From NCBI GenBank assembly GCA_964019335.1, contig OZ025698.1, positions 355,201 to 419,200 of the forward strand: DNA of 64,000 nucleotides, read 5' to 3'. The stretch comes from Diplonema japonicum (lineage: Eukaryota; Euglenozoa; Diplonemea; Diplonemida; Diplonemidae). Below, piece after piece: positions 49,875 through 60,397 of the stretch. The notes under the pieces were generated by a model. That model had not been told where the DNA came from, ran no database searches, and saw only the letters and a program-made list of their open reading frames with translations. Numbering within the stretch: the stretch's first letter is position 1; each line of letters opens with the position of its first letter. The translations under genes and the position numbers were made by a program.

Positions 49875-50065
49875 AAGGGAAACTTAATGCTCATCCTCTC
49901 TCACATTTCACAAATTTTAATTTCTACATAATAAACGACGAAAAAAAAAAAAAAAAAAAAAAAAAGAATATGGGCATCGGCTTACTTATCATTTCCCTAT
50001 CGTGTTTGCTTGACTGAACAATTTTGTTGTTTAGCTATAGACGAGGTCGGTCTGGCTAGAGGTGG

Positions 50066-50107
<42 letters not shown>

Positions 50108-51866
50108 CATCACATGATAAACTACTTCGGTAGCATCATACTGATGGCACTAACAAAGTTGAAAGTTGAGCACAAACTCCACCTTTTTTTTTTATCCCCC
50201 TATTCTTTTTTTTTCCGTCCCGTAAATACCTCCAATGCGAGGCGAAATAAAGGGGAGGATCGCTGGAATTATAAAAAAAAAAAAAAAAATACGTTGTTTT
50301 GTGACACAATAGCCCCTTTCTGTTCTTTGCTTGAAGCTTCATAAGCAAAAAGAAAGGGGCGACTCCTCACGGGGAAGCTTAACAGCTTTCTGTGACGCAA
50401 TGTGCTTTTTTTTTTTTATTTACTGGTTCTTCTTTCTTTTCAAAAATCCACAAAAAAAAAAAATAAATAAAAAGGATCAGCTCTGTGAATACATAAAAAA
50501 AAAAAAAAAAGCACGCTGAATGTAATATTTAAAAAAAAAAAATCTTTTTTCTTTTTTTCAAACACGTTCCCTGTGTGGAACCACCCATCGCCTCCACCCC
50601 TTCTTATTTCTTTAGTACGGGTCGTCTCACAAAGACGTCCCTTAACTCATATATATTTTTGGAAGTATGCTTCTACTACTAGGAACCATCCTCTTGACTT
50701 GAACTCAACATACTTTTCACTTTATTTCCTAAGGATTCGTGGCTTGCTTAGAGCTGCTAACATCATGGATTTCTTTTTTTCTCATTTGGTAAACTAACAC
50801 ATTCATTCAAGAGAACCGGCAATGAGTCTCTACAGAATATCTACTTCGATATTTCTTTTTTTTTTTTCTTCTTCTCTTTTCTTTTTTAGTTTTCATTTCC
50901 CTGCTTCGGGTCTGAATACCCCTACAAAAAAAAAAAAAAAAAAAAAGAAGAAGAAGCTGCTTATTGTATCATCACTGTTTAGAAAGCGATCCAAAGGAAG
51001 AAAAAAAAAAAAAAAAGGAGTGAGGAAAAAAAAAAAAAAAAAAAAAGAGGGGGAAAAAAAAAGGAAAGAATTCTCTTTTTCTTTTATTTTTTCGATGTTT
51101 CTTTTTTTTTTTTTTTTTTTTTTTGTATTCCTTTTCTCCCCTCTCCCCCTTCCAGCACCTTTATTTAACATTCATATCTTTAAAAAAAAAAAAGAAAAAA
51201 AAAAGAATAAAGGGGGATGTTTTGCGAGAACTTTAGAAAGAAGAAAGAAGAAAAAAAAAAAAAGTGACAATTTTTTTCTGGAACTACTATTAAAGTGATG
51301 CTCAAAATTCACTGGCAAAAGCCAATAGCAGTTTACATACGTCTCTTTTAAGAGAAACGAAGGAGGAAAAAAAAAAAAAAAAGAAATCAAAATGAAGGTG
51401 TTTTACATATCCCTCTCTCTCCCCTCCCATGTCGGTACACGGCTTGTCAATAGCTATATTCTGCCCTCCCCTCCCCACTTTTATTTTTCGCTGCTTTTTT
51501 CCTTTTTTTTTCGTTATCTCCCTTCCTGAGCTTTTTGTTTTATGAGCTCACAAGAAGCGGATTTCATTTATTGTCTCCCTCTCTGTTGTTTTTTTTTTTT
51601 TTTTCTTTTTTTTCTTTTTTACCTTCATAATCAGAAGAATTCTTTTTTTTTTTTATGTTTTTATTTTTATTTACTTATCCGCAATCCCTCTTTCGTTAAT
51701 AAAAAAAAAATATTTTTTTTATATTATTTTTTTTTTTTTCCTCATATTTCCCTCTTTCTTTTTTCCTCTTTTTCCCTGAGTTTTCTTTTTAGAAAAAAAA
51801 AAAAAAAAAAAAAAATCCCCCCTCAGGATTGGTGGCACAAGAAAAAAAAAAAAAAAAAAAAAAAAA
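49875..51866. other. Long intergenic, homopolymer-rich
   Basis: A-runs at 49940-49965 and 50070-50103, further A-, T- and mixed runs at 50925-51120, T-rich at 51590-51780, and A-runs at 51791-51815 and 51842-51867 touching the next ATG. A more complex piece at 50560-50830 shows no credible frame or RNA fold. Nothing supported. Confidence 0.6.
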
Positions 51867-53351
51867 ATGTCTCGAAACGTGAAAATAGCACTGTTTTTTT
51901 TTTTCTCCGTGTGGATGATCCGGACGCTCGTTGCAACGTGGTGGGTGGTCTGGGGGAACGGATCGGGTTCCGATCCAGCCAACTCGTCACCCCCAAGACT
52001 AAAACCACAGCTAAGAGCAAACCTATCAACCCCCCAAATAAAAGACATAAGACAAGTAATCATCATAGGCGGCGGCGTAGCCGGCCTATCCGCAGGTGTC
52101 TACACAAGCAGAGCAGGCATCGACACCGTAATCATCTCAGAGGGCAGCTCACAGCTAAGCATGACATCAAACGTACAAAACTACCCAGGAGTCCCGCCAA
52201 CAACTGGCGTTGAACTCCTCCTCCAGATCAGCAAGCAAGCCACCGGTACAGGTGCCGTACTATACCCGTCATCCGTGAAACAAATTGAAACAAGTACCTA
52301 CCCGTTTCAAATAACAACCGGCAACAACTCAATCCTCTACGCATGGGCGGTTATCCTTGCAACTGGCGCATCACCAAGATGGCCGAAACTTCGAAACGAA
52401 TTAAAATACATGGGCAGATATATACATTCTTGTCCTTTATGTGACGGGTCCTTATACACAGACAAGCGGGTTGTGGTGATAGGAGGTGGTGACAGTGCTT
52501 TTGAAGCTGTTTTGTACCTTGCCAAGCTTGTTTCTGTTGTGACGGTGCTGCACAGGCGGGAACAGTGGAAAGCTTCGGAGATTCTTCGGTCGAAGCTGCC
52601 GAAGAATGTTGTGTTGCGTCCTGGGGTTGAACCGATGTCGTGGGAGGGCACACCAGACGATATCCTCACAGGTATCACGTTTCGCGACACTTCTACCAAC
52701 AAAGAAGAAACCCTTCAAATCGACGGTGCGTTCATCGCGATAGGGAACGAGCCTTCAACGTCTTACTTAACATCAACCGATGTCCGCCTTGAACCGACAA
52801 GACATGTTACTGTTTTCGACAGTATACACACCACAGTTGAGGGTATCTACGCGGCGGGGGAGGTTTCGGACAGCAGGTTCAGACAAGCTGTCACTGCTGC
52901 GAGTATGGGAGCGATGGCTGCCATCGAAGTTGAAAAATGGCTTTTGAGTATAAAACAGTGTGGGGTTTCGGGGCATTTGGTAACCCCACCCCCGCCTCCT
53001 GTGACACAGCGACCTTCGAAACAGGTTGCATTTGACTTGGAATGTGAAGAGATAGCCCGTTCCTGTTTAGACGCATTTGTAAATTCTCACGCTGTTGTTA
53101 TATTCTCCAAAACGTACTGTCCTTACTGCACCACTGCCAAGGAGATGATCGCTTCTCTCAATATTGCGGACGTTGCTGTTATCGAGCTGGACACGTCCCC
53201 CCGTGGCTCGGCTGTGCACGATGTCCTCAAAAAGAAAACGGGCCGCCGCACCGTTCCGAACATATTTGTTCGCGGGAGGAACATCGGCGGCAGCGAGGAG
53301 CTGGCCAAGGAGCTGCCTTTCCTGGAACTGCTTTTGAAGAAGAACGGGTGA
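51867..53351 (+). CDS. Thioredoxin reductase-glutaredoxin fusion with N-terminal membrane anchor
   Basis: 494 residues. Residues 6-28 (IALFFFFSVWMIRTLVATWWVV) form a signal-anchor or signal peptide. Residues 62-375 are a bacterial-type, low-Mr thioredoxin reductase: FAD motif IIGGGVAGLSAG, redox-active CPLCDG (CATC in classical enzymes), NADPH motif VIGGGDSAFEA with HRRE after it, and FAD-binding GIYAAGEVSD. A proline-rich hinge (TPPPPPV) leads to a class-I glutaredoxin at 400-494: SKTYCPYCTTAKEM, TVPNIFVRG and IGGSEEL. Electrons would flow NADPH-FAD-CPLC-CPYC within one chain, then to substrates in the secretory pathway or outside. C-terminal glutaredoxin on a low-Mr reductase is unusual; animal TGR has N-terminal glutaredoxin on a different, high-Mr enzyme. 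Confidence 0.93.
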   Translation: MSRNVKIALFFFFSVWMIRTLVATWWVVWGNGSGSDPANSSPPRLKPQLRANLSTPQIKDIRQVIIIGGGVAGLSAGVYTSRAGIDTVIISEGSSQLSMTSNVQNYPGVPPTTGVELLLQISKQATGTGAVLYPSSVKQIETSTYPFQITTGNNSILYAWAVILATGASPRWPKLRNELKYMGRYIHSCPLCDGSLYTDKRVVVIGGGDSAFEAVLYLAKLVSVVTVLHRREQWKASEILRSKLPKNVVLRPGVEPMSWEGTPDDILTGITFRDTSTNKEETLQIDGAFIAIGNEPSTSYLTSTDVRLEPTRHVTVFDSIHTTVEGIYAAGEVSDSRFRQAVTAASMGAMAAIEVEKWLLSIKQCGVSGHLVTPPPPPVTQRPSKQVAFDLECEEIARSCLDAFVNSHAVVIFSKTYCPYCTTAKEMIASLNIADVAVIELDTSPRGSAVHDVLKKKTGRRTVPNIFVRGRNIGGSEELAKELPFLELLLKKNG

Positions 53352-53389
<38 letters not shown>

Positions 53390-53673
53390 ATTAATTATTA
53401 TTTATTTCGCCGAGAGCGACTTGGCTGTTTAATAGTGCGATGTGCAGAAGGCCATGATGACTGAGATAATGGTACCGCACGAACTATATGCGCATCCTCG
53501 AGGCATGAAGAGGTAGTGACCTACGAGAGAGCAAAACACGTCGAATGCACGCAAGGCATGCCGCCGGACTAGTTGGTGAGAGCGAGGTTTCCCCCCTTTT
53601 CTTTTTTCTGTTCTTCTTCCTCTTCTTTTTTTTTTTTTTCCAAAAAAAACCATCCCAGGGCTGTCCACACACA
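53352..53673. other. Intergenic
   Basis: T-run of about 34 just after the stop (53353-53386), a complex stretch 53410-53585, and a C/T-rich tract ending in CCCAG (53655-53658) shortly before the ATG at 53674, a plausible splice acceptor. An in-frame extension upstream to 53545 is mostly Phe-rich low complexity, so I reject it as coding. Confidence 0.6.
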
Positions 53674-54813
53674 ATGCCGTCCCCTCAGAGCCCGAACCGT
53701 GCCCCCATCCCGCCCACACCGGGGACAGTGACATCGACGACATCCGGCCCGCAGTGTGCGATATGCATGTCTGGGCTTGCAGACGGGAAGGTGTTGGAGC
53801 CTTGTGAGCATGCAATCTGCATGCCTTGTTTTGGAACATGGGCACAGACATGTAGATGTGCCATTCCAGGTGTACCCCCGGAGTGTATCCACTGCAGCAG
53901 CGGGAAGGTCGAGTGCCCGTTCTGCAGGGAGCTGACAACACACCCCGCAGAGTCGAAGAACGACCAGCGCAGACGGAAGGTAGAACGGGACCAACGCCAC
54001 GCCCTCCGCAGGGCAAGGGAACGCCATGCGGCAGAACAGCGCGCTGGGGGGTACGTTAAAAAAAACTTCAAGATCAAGAAGAACGTGGAAGGGACCATCG
54101 GCGTCAGATTCCGTGGGAGGGAAGTCACGGAAGTACTGCAAGGAACACCTGCCTACACCACAGGGATCAGACAGGGCATGCGCATCAAACAGATCGAAGG
54201 CACTGCTGTGCAGGACCACTCCGACGCCGTCCACGACGCTCTAAAGTCAGCACCTACCGTGTTCATGATGACAGTGGATGCTCCTAAGAACCAAGAAAGG
54301 GAAAGGGAAGCCCAACAACAACCCCCAGCACGTGTTGAAAGACCAAGGCAGGAGGAAAGGGAAAGGGAAGCTCAACAACCCCCAGTACGCGTTGAGAGAC
54401 CAAGGCAGGAGGAAAGGGAACGCGTCAGGGAAAGAGTCGCGGCACAACCCAGACCTGATGTGGAACGCCAGCAGAAGGTTTTGGCTGAAATGAGAGAGCG
54501 TGCCGAACGGGAAAAGGAAAAAGAGAAGCAGCGCCTGCGTGATATGGAAAAAGAGCGGGCTCGTGCCCAGCACAAGCAGCTGCACAATTACCGGCAGAAC
54601 CACCACGGGATGTGGCAGCCTGTCAGTGGTAGGCCTCCTCAGACGGCACACAACCTCCCTATGCAGCCACAGTACAGAACCGCGCCTCATCATGATCACA
54701 TGGCTCACCTGCGCAACCCTTATGCGCTGCCGTATGGCAACCACAGGAACGGGTATCAGCAGAGGCCTGCTCTTCCTCATCACCACCCACACCGCCCCCT
54801 GAATATGCCTTGA
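53674..54813 (+). CDS. RING finger-PDZ domain protein
   Basis: 379 residues. A RING-type zinc finger lies at about 28-90 (CAICMSGL, CEHAICMPCF, then CIHC and CPFCRE) with an insertion between the second and third ligand groups. A charged helix follows (RRKVERDQRHALRRARERHA), then a PDZ-like domain at about 130-200 (TIGVRFRGREVTEVLQGTPA, then GIRQGMRIKQIEG). The rest is low complexity: duplicated E/R/Q-rich blocks (a near-exact repeat around VERPRQEERERE), a coiled-coil, and a His/Pro/Asn-rich tail. It is probably an E3 ubiquitin ligase whose PDZ recruits targets. The E2-contact pattern looks intact, but activity is unproven. Confidence 0.85.
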   Translation: MPSPQSPNRAPIPPTPGTVTSTTSGPQCAICMSGLADGKVLEPCEHAICMPCFGTWAQTCRCAIPGVPPECIHCSSGKVECPFCRELTTHPAESKNDQRRRKVERDQRHALRRARERHAAEQRAGGYVKKNFKIKKNVEGTIGVRFRGREVTEVLQGTPAYTTGIRQGMRIKQIEGTAVQDHSDAVHDALKSAPTVFMMTVDAPKNQEREREAQQQPPARVERPRQEEREREAQQPPVRVERPRQEERERVRERVAAQPRPDVERQQKVLAEMRERAEREKEKEKQRLRDMEKERARAQHKQLHNYRQNHHGMWQPVSGRPPQTAHNLPMQPQYRTAPHHDHMAHLRNPYALPYGNHRNGYQQRPALPHHHPHRPLNMP

Positions 54814-55097
54814 CTGATATGATGGTGTTATAAAAGATGATAAAAAAAAAATTTTTTTTTTTTGTCTCCTCCCCGTGTCAAAATTCGAAATAGGGAAATG
54901 GAGAGTGGTTTGGGAGGAGGGGGGGAATCATATAAATAATAAAAGTTTTTTTTTTACCCTCCCTCTCTCTCTCTCTTCTTCTCTCTTGTCTCCGTAGAAA
55001 ACGATATTTAAAAATTAAATCTTTTAAAAATCTTTTTTTTTTTGTCTTACCAACACCCTCCCCATGCCCTCATTGTTAGAACAACTATAGAATTTTC

Positions 55098-55128
<31 letters not shown>

Positions 55129-55266
55129 CCCTCTCAGCTTGTTTTTTTTTTCCTCTTTTTTCTCCTCCATTGTCGATGATTTTTTTTTTCCTCTTTTTTT
55201 TTTTCTTTCTCTTCTTCGCTCGAAATAAAAAAAAAAAAAAAAAAAAGAACAAATAATAATAAAAAA
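54814..55266. other. Intergenic, homopolymer-rich
   Basis: A/T-runs, a CT-microsatellite near 54958-54985, a T-run at 55100-55128, more T-rich tracts, then A-runs touching the ATG at 55267. No gene. Confidence 0.65.
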
Positions 55267-56244
55267 ATGGACGTCGATCCCAATGTCGCGATGCAGATGA
55301 TGTCACGAGGCGGAGAGTTCTGGAAGTACCATTACCGGCAAGTAGGGAGGCCGAGCAGAGTGATGGTCAGGCTCATCGGCACAGGTGATGACAGAGCCTT
55401 CGCCTGGAAGGACGTCGGCGACAGGGAATTCGCAGCTCTGATTTCCGTCAGCGACGTCACCGAAGTGAAAAAAGGCCCCGGCTCTAGAACCTTCGCGGAA
55501 AACCAAGCCTCCATAATCAACCCAAACATGTGCTTCACCATCTACACTAGAGGACGTACCCTCGACCTCGAAGCTGTGCATCCCGAGGACCTTAAAATTT
55601 GGGTCTCAGGAATTCGCCACCTCTTGAATTCCGCAGGGAAGGTTGCTAGGGAGCGCGACGACACGAATTACACTTACATTAACAGCCGCACCAAGGAGGA
55701 ATGGCTCTACGATGGGGGCAGGATGGTCCAGCACCGTGAACGCGGCCCCGACATGGGCGGTAGAGGCCACTCCGACATGGTGGAGGACCTCGAGAGACAC
55801 ATGGAAATGTCGTGCCATAATGGTGTGCGAGAGAAAAAAAAAAAAAAAGGGAAAAAAAAAAAAATCATATACAGATCCCCTTGACTCTATTGAGGAGTGG
55901 CTTGCTATGAAGAGGCAGACCAGCAGGGCTCTCGGACCGCCACCTGAACCCCTTGACGTTGACCAGTGGTTCAAGGCCGGGCCGTACCGTAACGAGCAGC
56001 CCCAACCTTCACAGAACCCTGCGTATGAAGGGGAAAGATTGGAGGGAAAAAAAAAAAAAAAAAAAAAAAAAAAAACAGGATTCCTGCCTTCCCTACCCCT
56101 GCTGGGCCCCCTGGGGTGACATCGGATAATTATCATGCTGGTTTTGAAGCTGGATTGAGGCAGGCTCAGCATGCTCCGCCTGCTGTGCAGCAGCAGGGGC
56201 CTCCTCAGGGTGGGTTCCGGCCTCAGGGCCAGTTTGGGTATTGA
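55267..56244 (+). CDS. PH-like domain protein with Pro/Gln-rich tail; three exons
   Basis: Exons 55267-55822, 55875-56022 and 56079-56244 give 289 residues. Intron 1 (52 bases, GTGTGC...ATACAG) is phase 1, intron 2 (56 bases, GTATGA...AAACAG) phase 2. Both are filled with A-runs, and only this joining gives a continuous protein through all three coding-like segments. Residues 15-130 look like a PH domain (FWKYHYRQVGRPSRVMVRL at the start, IYTRGRTLDLEAVHPEDLKIWVSGIRHLL with the C-terminal helix and its Trp). The middle has EEWLYDGG and EEWLAMKRQ, and the tail is Pro/Gly/Gln-rich (QQQGPPQGGFRPQGQFGY). It resembles PH adaptors found in trypanosomatid flagellar or membrane proteins, but I cannot name it. 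Confidence 0.8.
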
Positions 56245-56991
56245 TTTTTGTTGTTTTTTTTTGTTGTTTTTTTGTTTCTTCTCCTCTCCTCCCCCATTTG
56301 TGCAGAAAGAAATTGAGAAAAGATTGTATTTCCTCATCCTCCTCCTCCTCCTCTTCCGCCCTTTTTTGTTTAGATGTACTCCCCCCCTTGGAAAATTTTT
56401 CCTTCTTTTTTTTTTTGCAGGCGTAGTTTTTTTTCCTTTTATCCAAGAAAAAGAGCAACAAAAAGTTTTCTTTGTGTTTCCCCACCCCCCTTTTTTTTAC
56501 CCTGTTCTCCCCCCCCCCCCCCCCCATCCTCTTTTTTTCTTTGTTAGGTTTCTTGCCTCACTCTCTACTTTGTTTGTATGATGAAAGAAAAAAAACATTT
56601 TTATATTTCACCCCCCCCCCCCCAACTTTCTCACCACCCATCTTCGGCCAGAACAGAAACACGATGATAATTTTTTATTTTATGTTGAAAAAAGGGTAAC
56701 AAAAAAAAACCCCCCCCAATAAAAAAAAGGGAAGGGAGAGTGCAGAGGGGAAAGGGGGGAGAGACCTCACGCGAGACGAGCTATAGAAGAAAAAATAGCA
56801 GAAGAAGAGAAAAAAAAAGACAGCGCCCCCCTCAACCCTGTTCCCCCCCCCCCCCCCCCCCCCCCCTCCCTCCCCCATCCCTGTTGTCAAGTTATTTGTT
56901 ATTTTTACCCCCCAAACCCTCCAAAAATCCCAGCAAAAAAGAAAAAAAAAAAAAAAAAAAAAAAGGAAATAAAGCAAAACAAAACAAAAAA
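56245..56991. other. Intergenic, homopolymer-rich
   Basis: T/C-rich tracts, C-runs at 56509-56525, 56611-56623 and 56846-56866, and A-runs including one at 56942-56964, up to the ATG at 56992. Nothing gene-like. Confidence 0.65.
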
Positions 56992-58876
56992 ATGATTTCC
57001 GCCTCAGAGTACCCCGAGATGGGGGCTCAGGTTGGTGCTTTGGAACAGTTGGATGGTGCGCCACGTTATTGTTTTAAAACAGAGGGTCCCGACGGGCAGC
57101 AACGGGAAATGGGCCAGCAAGACCTCATCGGCGGCGGCGCCTACGGCATGGTCGCAAAATGCTACGACAGAAAATGGGGCCGCAGCGTCGCCGTCAAGCG
57201 CATGTGCTGGCAGACAATAGAACGCGAGGTCCGACGCGTCATAAGGGAAATCCAAGTCCTGCGACACGTAAACCACCCCAACCTTGTCCATCTCCTAGGA
57301 CTGTACACAACACCCACAGGCAACGAATCTGAAAGCCGATCAGGCGTTTCCCCTTACGGGGTGTTCATAGTGACAGAACTCATGGACATGCCTCTGAGCC
57401 AACTTATATCCCAACATGCCAACGCATGGAATCTTTCAGGCCACCAGCGAGGGCAGTTTCAAATAGAACACGTAATATGGCTGGCGCACCAAATGCTACA
57501 CGGTCTGCACGGGTTGCACAGTGCCGACATCATCCACAGAGACATCAAGCCGCACAATCTTCTTGTGAACATGGCTGACACTACTCTGCGTATTTGTGAT
57601 TTCGGGCTTGCTCGTGTCTCGCGGTCTGATGTGAGATCGTGCAATGTGTCGCACTATGTGGTGACGAGGTACTACCGGGCACCAGAAATCGTATTTGGTT
57701 CAAAAACCTTGGACAGCAGCATGGATATCTGGGCAGCGGGGTGCGTTATCGCAGAAATGGTGATTGCTGAACCACTGCTCGCCATAAATTCCACAACGGT
57801 GGACGGACGGTATTTTTTTTTTTTGGGGAAAAAAAAAAAAAAAAGGTACCATGGTGGGCGTGCTTCGCAAGCTCTTCTTCGAATTTTGAACCGGTTGGGG
57901 AAGCCCAGTGCGGAGGACATTGATGCCGTGCCGCATGATAATGTGAGGCAGTACCTTTCTAAAATTAGCGGGACGCATATGGAGAAGGGCAGCACCGAAC
58001 GGGATGTGAAACAGTTCATAAGGAGCAACGTATGACAAGAAAAAAAAAAAAAAAAAAGAAATACAGTTAAAACTGCCGCAAGAAGGAGACGCCGGATCAA
58101 AAGTCGAGCAGACCCTCGAATTAATCGACGGCATGCTGCAATTCAACCCGGCATCCCGGCCCACCGCCAGGAAACTCCTCGTCAACGAGGTTTTTGCATC
58201 CTTTGCGAGAGAAGATCTCATCCAGTCTTGCGCACCTCTTGACGATGTCGATCCAACCGAAATGGCGGATTTCACATTAGTTCGTGGAGTTACAATGCTG
58301 AAAGATGAAATTGAACGAACGGTAATCGACGAATCGTGGTTGGAAGAAGAGTGCGAAGAAGAAGAAGAAGAAGAAGGCATGACCGCTATACAATTTTTAA
58401 CCCTCGCTGCAACCGGCGCCGCGCCAACACAAGCCCTTTGGCAATCGTTGTTACGGGACCATATGAGTATAATAGCACCTGCTTTAAGCTCTTTACACAT
58501 TTCACCGAATTTGGAAGCTTTAGTTTCGTTGGGTCCTCAGCAGTTGAGGGATTTGTATAAGCTTGTGGGACCGGCTATGCAGAATGCGGCGCTTAGCTTT
58601 ATAAATAGTTCTGACTCCAGCATCGTGCCCACCACCATCACGTTGGCCAACGTAACAGAATTGCAGCCTATTATTTACGGTAAGTTGGCGGAGCTGGACC
58701 CCACCTCGGAGCACGCGGAGGTGTTGCGGGAAAACTTGGATTTCCTTGTGAACAGCACAATGCTTCCGCTTCCCCCTGTAGGATCCACCCCCAAGGTCGT
58801 TGACTGGACCACACCAGCTGGGGAGCCAGAGGACGACGAGGCAATGGAGAGTGGGGACTTCGCGTTCGAACAGTGA
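56992..58876 (+). CDS. CMGC-group kinase, MAPK/NLK-like; three exons
   Basis: Exons 56992-57809, 57846-58029 and 58067-58876 give 603 residues. Intron 1 is 36 bases, phase 2 (GTATTT...AAAAAG); intron 2 is 37 bases, phase 0 (GTATGA...ATACAG). Kinase motifs: GGGAYGMVAKC, SVAVKRM, HRDIKPHNLLV, CDFGLAR, and YVVTRYYRAPEIVFG. After the second intron the CMGC signature LQFNPASRPTARKLL closes the domain, which confirms the splicing. The activation loop has S-H-Y where MAPKs have T-x-Y, and the surrounding VVT.YYRAPE is closest by eye to Nemo-like kinases. A 230-residue C-terminal extension, partly acidic (EEECEEEEEEEG), has no known domain. It is expected to act in signalling or cell-cycle control. 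Confidence 0.87.
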
Positions 58877-59511
58877 AAGGGGTTGGGAAAAAAAAAAAAA
58901 GAAAAAAAAAAAAAAGTGTTCACAATATATGGGTTGAAAAGTGTATTTTCTCTTCTTTTCTTTTTTTTGGGGGGGGGAAAAACACTGGTCTTTACTAGTT
59001 TTTTTTTTTTTTTTCCAATTCTTCTAGCATTTTTGTTTTGGATGCGGGGGGAAAAAAAAAAGAGGGGGGAAAGCCCTCCCCCCTCCCCCCTGATCTTTTA
59101 TATTTCTTCTGATTACCCCTACCCTTTTTTTTTTTGAAGGTTTCTTTTCTTGAATACAGTCCTTCCCTAGTCTATCCCCCTCCTCTCCCCCCTCCATGGG
59201 TTTTACAAGGGGATACAGGATAGTATGGAAGGGAGCTCTTCTTTCTTTCTTTTTTTTTTCCCCCCTTTTTTTTTATCTCGTTCTCTCTATCCCTCTTCTC
59301 GCACCCGTTTCCCCTTTGGCTTTTTTTTTTCCTTCTCCCCTCCTTTTTTTTTTCCTTTCTTCTTTTTTTTTTCTTTTTTTTTTCTTTTTTTTTTTTTGGC
59401 TTATCACAACCCTTTTTTTTTTTTAAATTTTATATCCTCCTTTCTATCTGCCAGAGCGGGCGGGGGTGGGGGAGGGGGGGTGGAATACAACAAAAAAAAA
59501 AAAAGAGAGAA
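58877..59511. other. Intergenic, homopolymer-rich
   Basis: A-runs after the stop, T- and G-runs, a long T/C-rich tract (59245-59430), a G-rich piece (59458-59482) and an A-run just before the ATG at 59512. No gene. Confidence 0.65.
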
Positions 59512-60033
59512 ATGATATCTACCGTGCGAAAGATTTTCGTGAAGATCAAAGACAGGGTCTCGGGGAGAAAAAAACAGCAAAAGGTTTTGGCCGAGCTGGT
59601 GCGGAGGAAAGAGCATTGCATGAAGCTACAGCAGAGGGTGCAGGTTCTCAACGCAGAAATACAGAATTTGAAGAAGGAGTGCAAGTGCTTAACAAAGGAT
59701 ATAATGGAGCATCCTTACATAGCTGTGGGAGTAATTAAGAATCAATTCATCAGCATCATCGACACCCGCCCTCCAGAGGTGAGCCAACGAAGGTACAGTG
59801 CAACTTCCCCAACAGTGAAGGAAACCTGCGACACGCTGCAGGGCCATGTTTTCTGCCTTCTTCGATTGCGTTCCTTCTACATTGAGAGGTACAGCTCCCT
59901 CTCTGGTATAAGAGAGGCTCTTCTGATCCCGAAGGTAAAACCAAAAGTGGAACCCCCCATAGAGTCAAAATTTTTTTTGGTGGCGGAGAATGAACCTGAC
60001 GAAGAAGTAAGGGCGATAATGGAAATGCTGTGA
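59512..60033 (+). CDS. Small coiled-coil protein, unknown
   Basis: 173 residues from the ATG after an A/G-rich leader. Residues 15-75 are a strongly charged coiled coil (VRRKEHCMKLQQRVQVLNAE, then LKKECKCL). The rest is a compact mixed domain (YIAVGVIKNQFISIIDTRPP, then HVFCLLRLRSFYIERYSSL) and an acidic end (EPDEEVRAIMEML). No signal peptide or membrane span. Codon use and base composition match its neighbours, so it is likely real; I do not recognise the family. Confidence 0.65.
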   Translation: MISTVRKIFVKIKDRVSGRKKQQKVLAELVRRKEHCMKLQQRVQVLNAEIQNLKKECKCLTKDIMEHPYIAVGVIKNQFISIIDTRPPEVSQRRYSATSPTVKETCDTLQGHVFCLLRLRSFYIERYSSLSGIREALLIPKVKPKVEPPIESKFFLVAENEPDEEVRAIMEML

Positions 60034-60039
60034 TGTTTT

Positions 60040-60090
<51 letters not shown>

Positions 60091-60273
60091 TATATTTGCA
60101 CACTTTTATTGATGATGCAAGAGAAGAAAAAAAGAATTTTTTCTTTTTTCTTTCTTTTTTTTTTTTTCCACCGTTCTTTTTGGTGATGACGAGTGATGTC
60201 GTCTATTTCTTTTTTGTGTTGAAATTCAGGGAATTTAAAAAAAAAAAAAAAAAAAAAAAAAGACTAATTTATT

Positions 60274-60386
60274 TAGTGTGAAAATAAGATACGTATGATT
60301 TCCACGTGTGTTGGCAGTGGTTTAACCAGTGAATGAGTTACACATGCCACCACAAGTGGAAATCAGATCTATTTTTCACTAAATGC
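60274..60386. repeat. Foldback hairpin, copy 1
   Basis: Arms at about 60274-60325 and 60337-60386: AGTGTGAAAATAAGAT...TTTCCACGTGTGTTGGCAGTGG pairs, with mismatches, with CCACCACAAGTGGAAAT...ATTTTTCACTAA. It has the same order and motifs as copy 2 at 61251, and the same downstream sequence follows both. Confidence 0.7.
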
Positions 60387-60397
60387 GTTGCTTTATT

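Noticed and set aside
53545-53673. N-terminal extension of the RING-PDZ frame
   Set aside because: It translates a T/C-rich tract into poly-Phe; the ATG at 53674 follows a likely acceptor AG.
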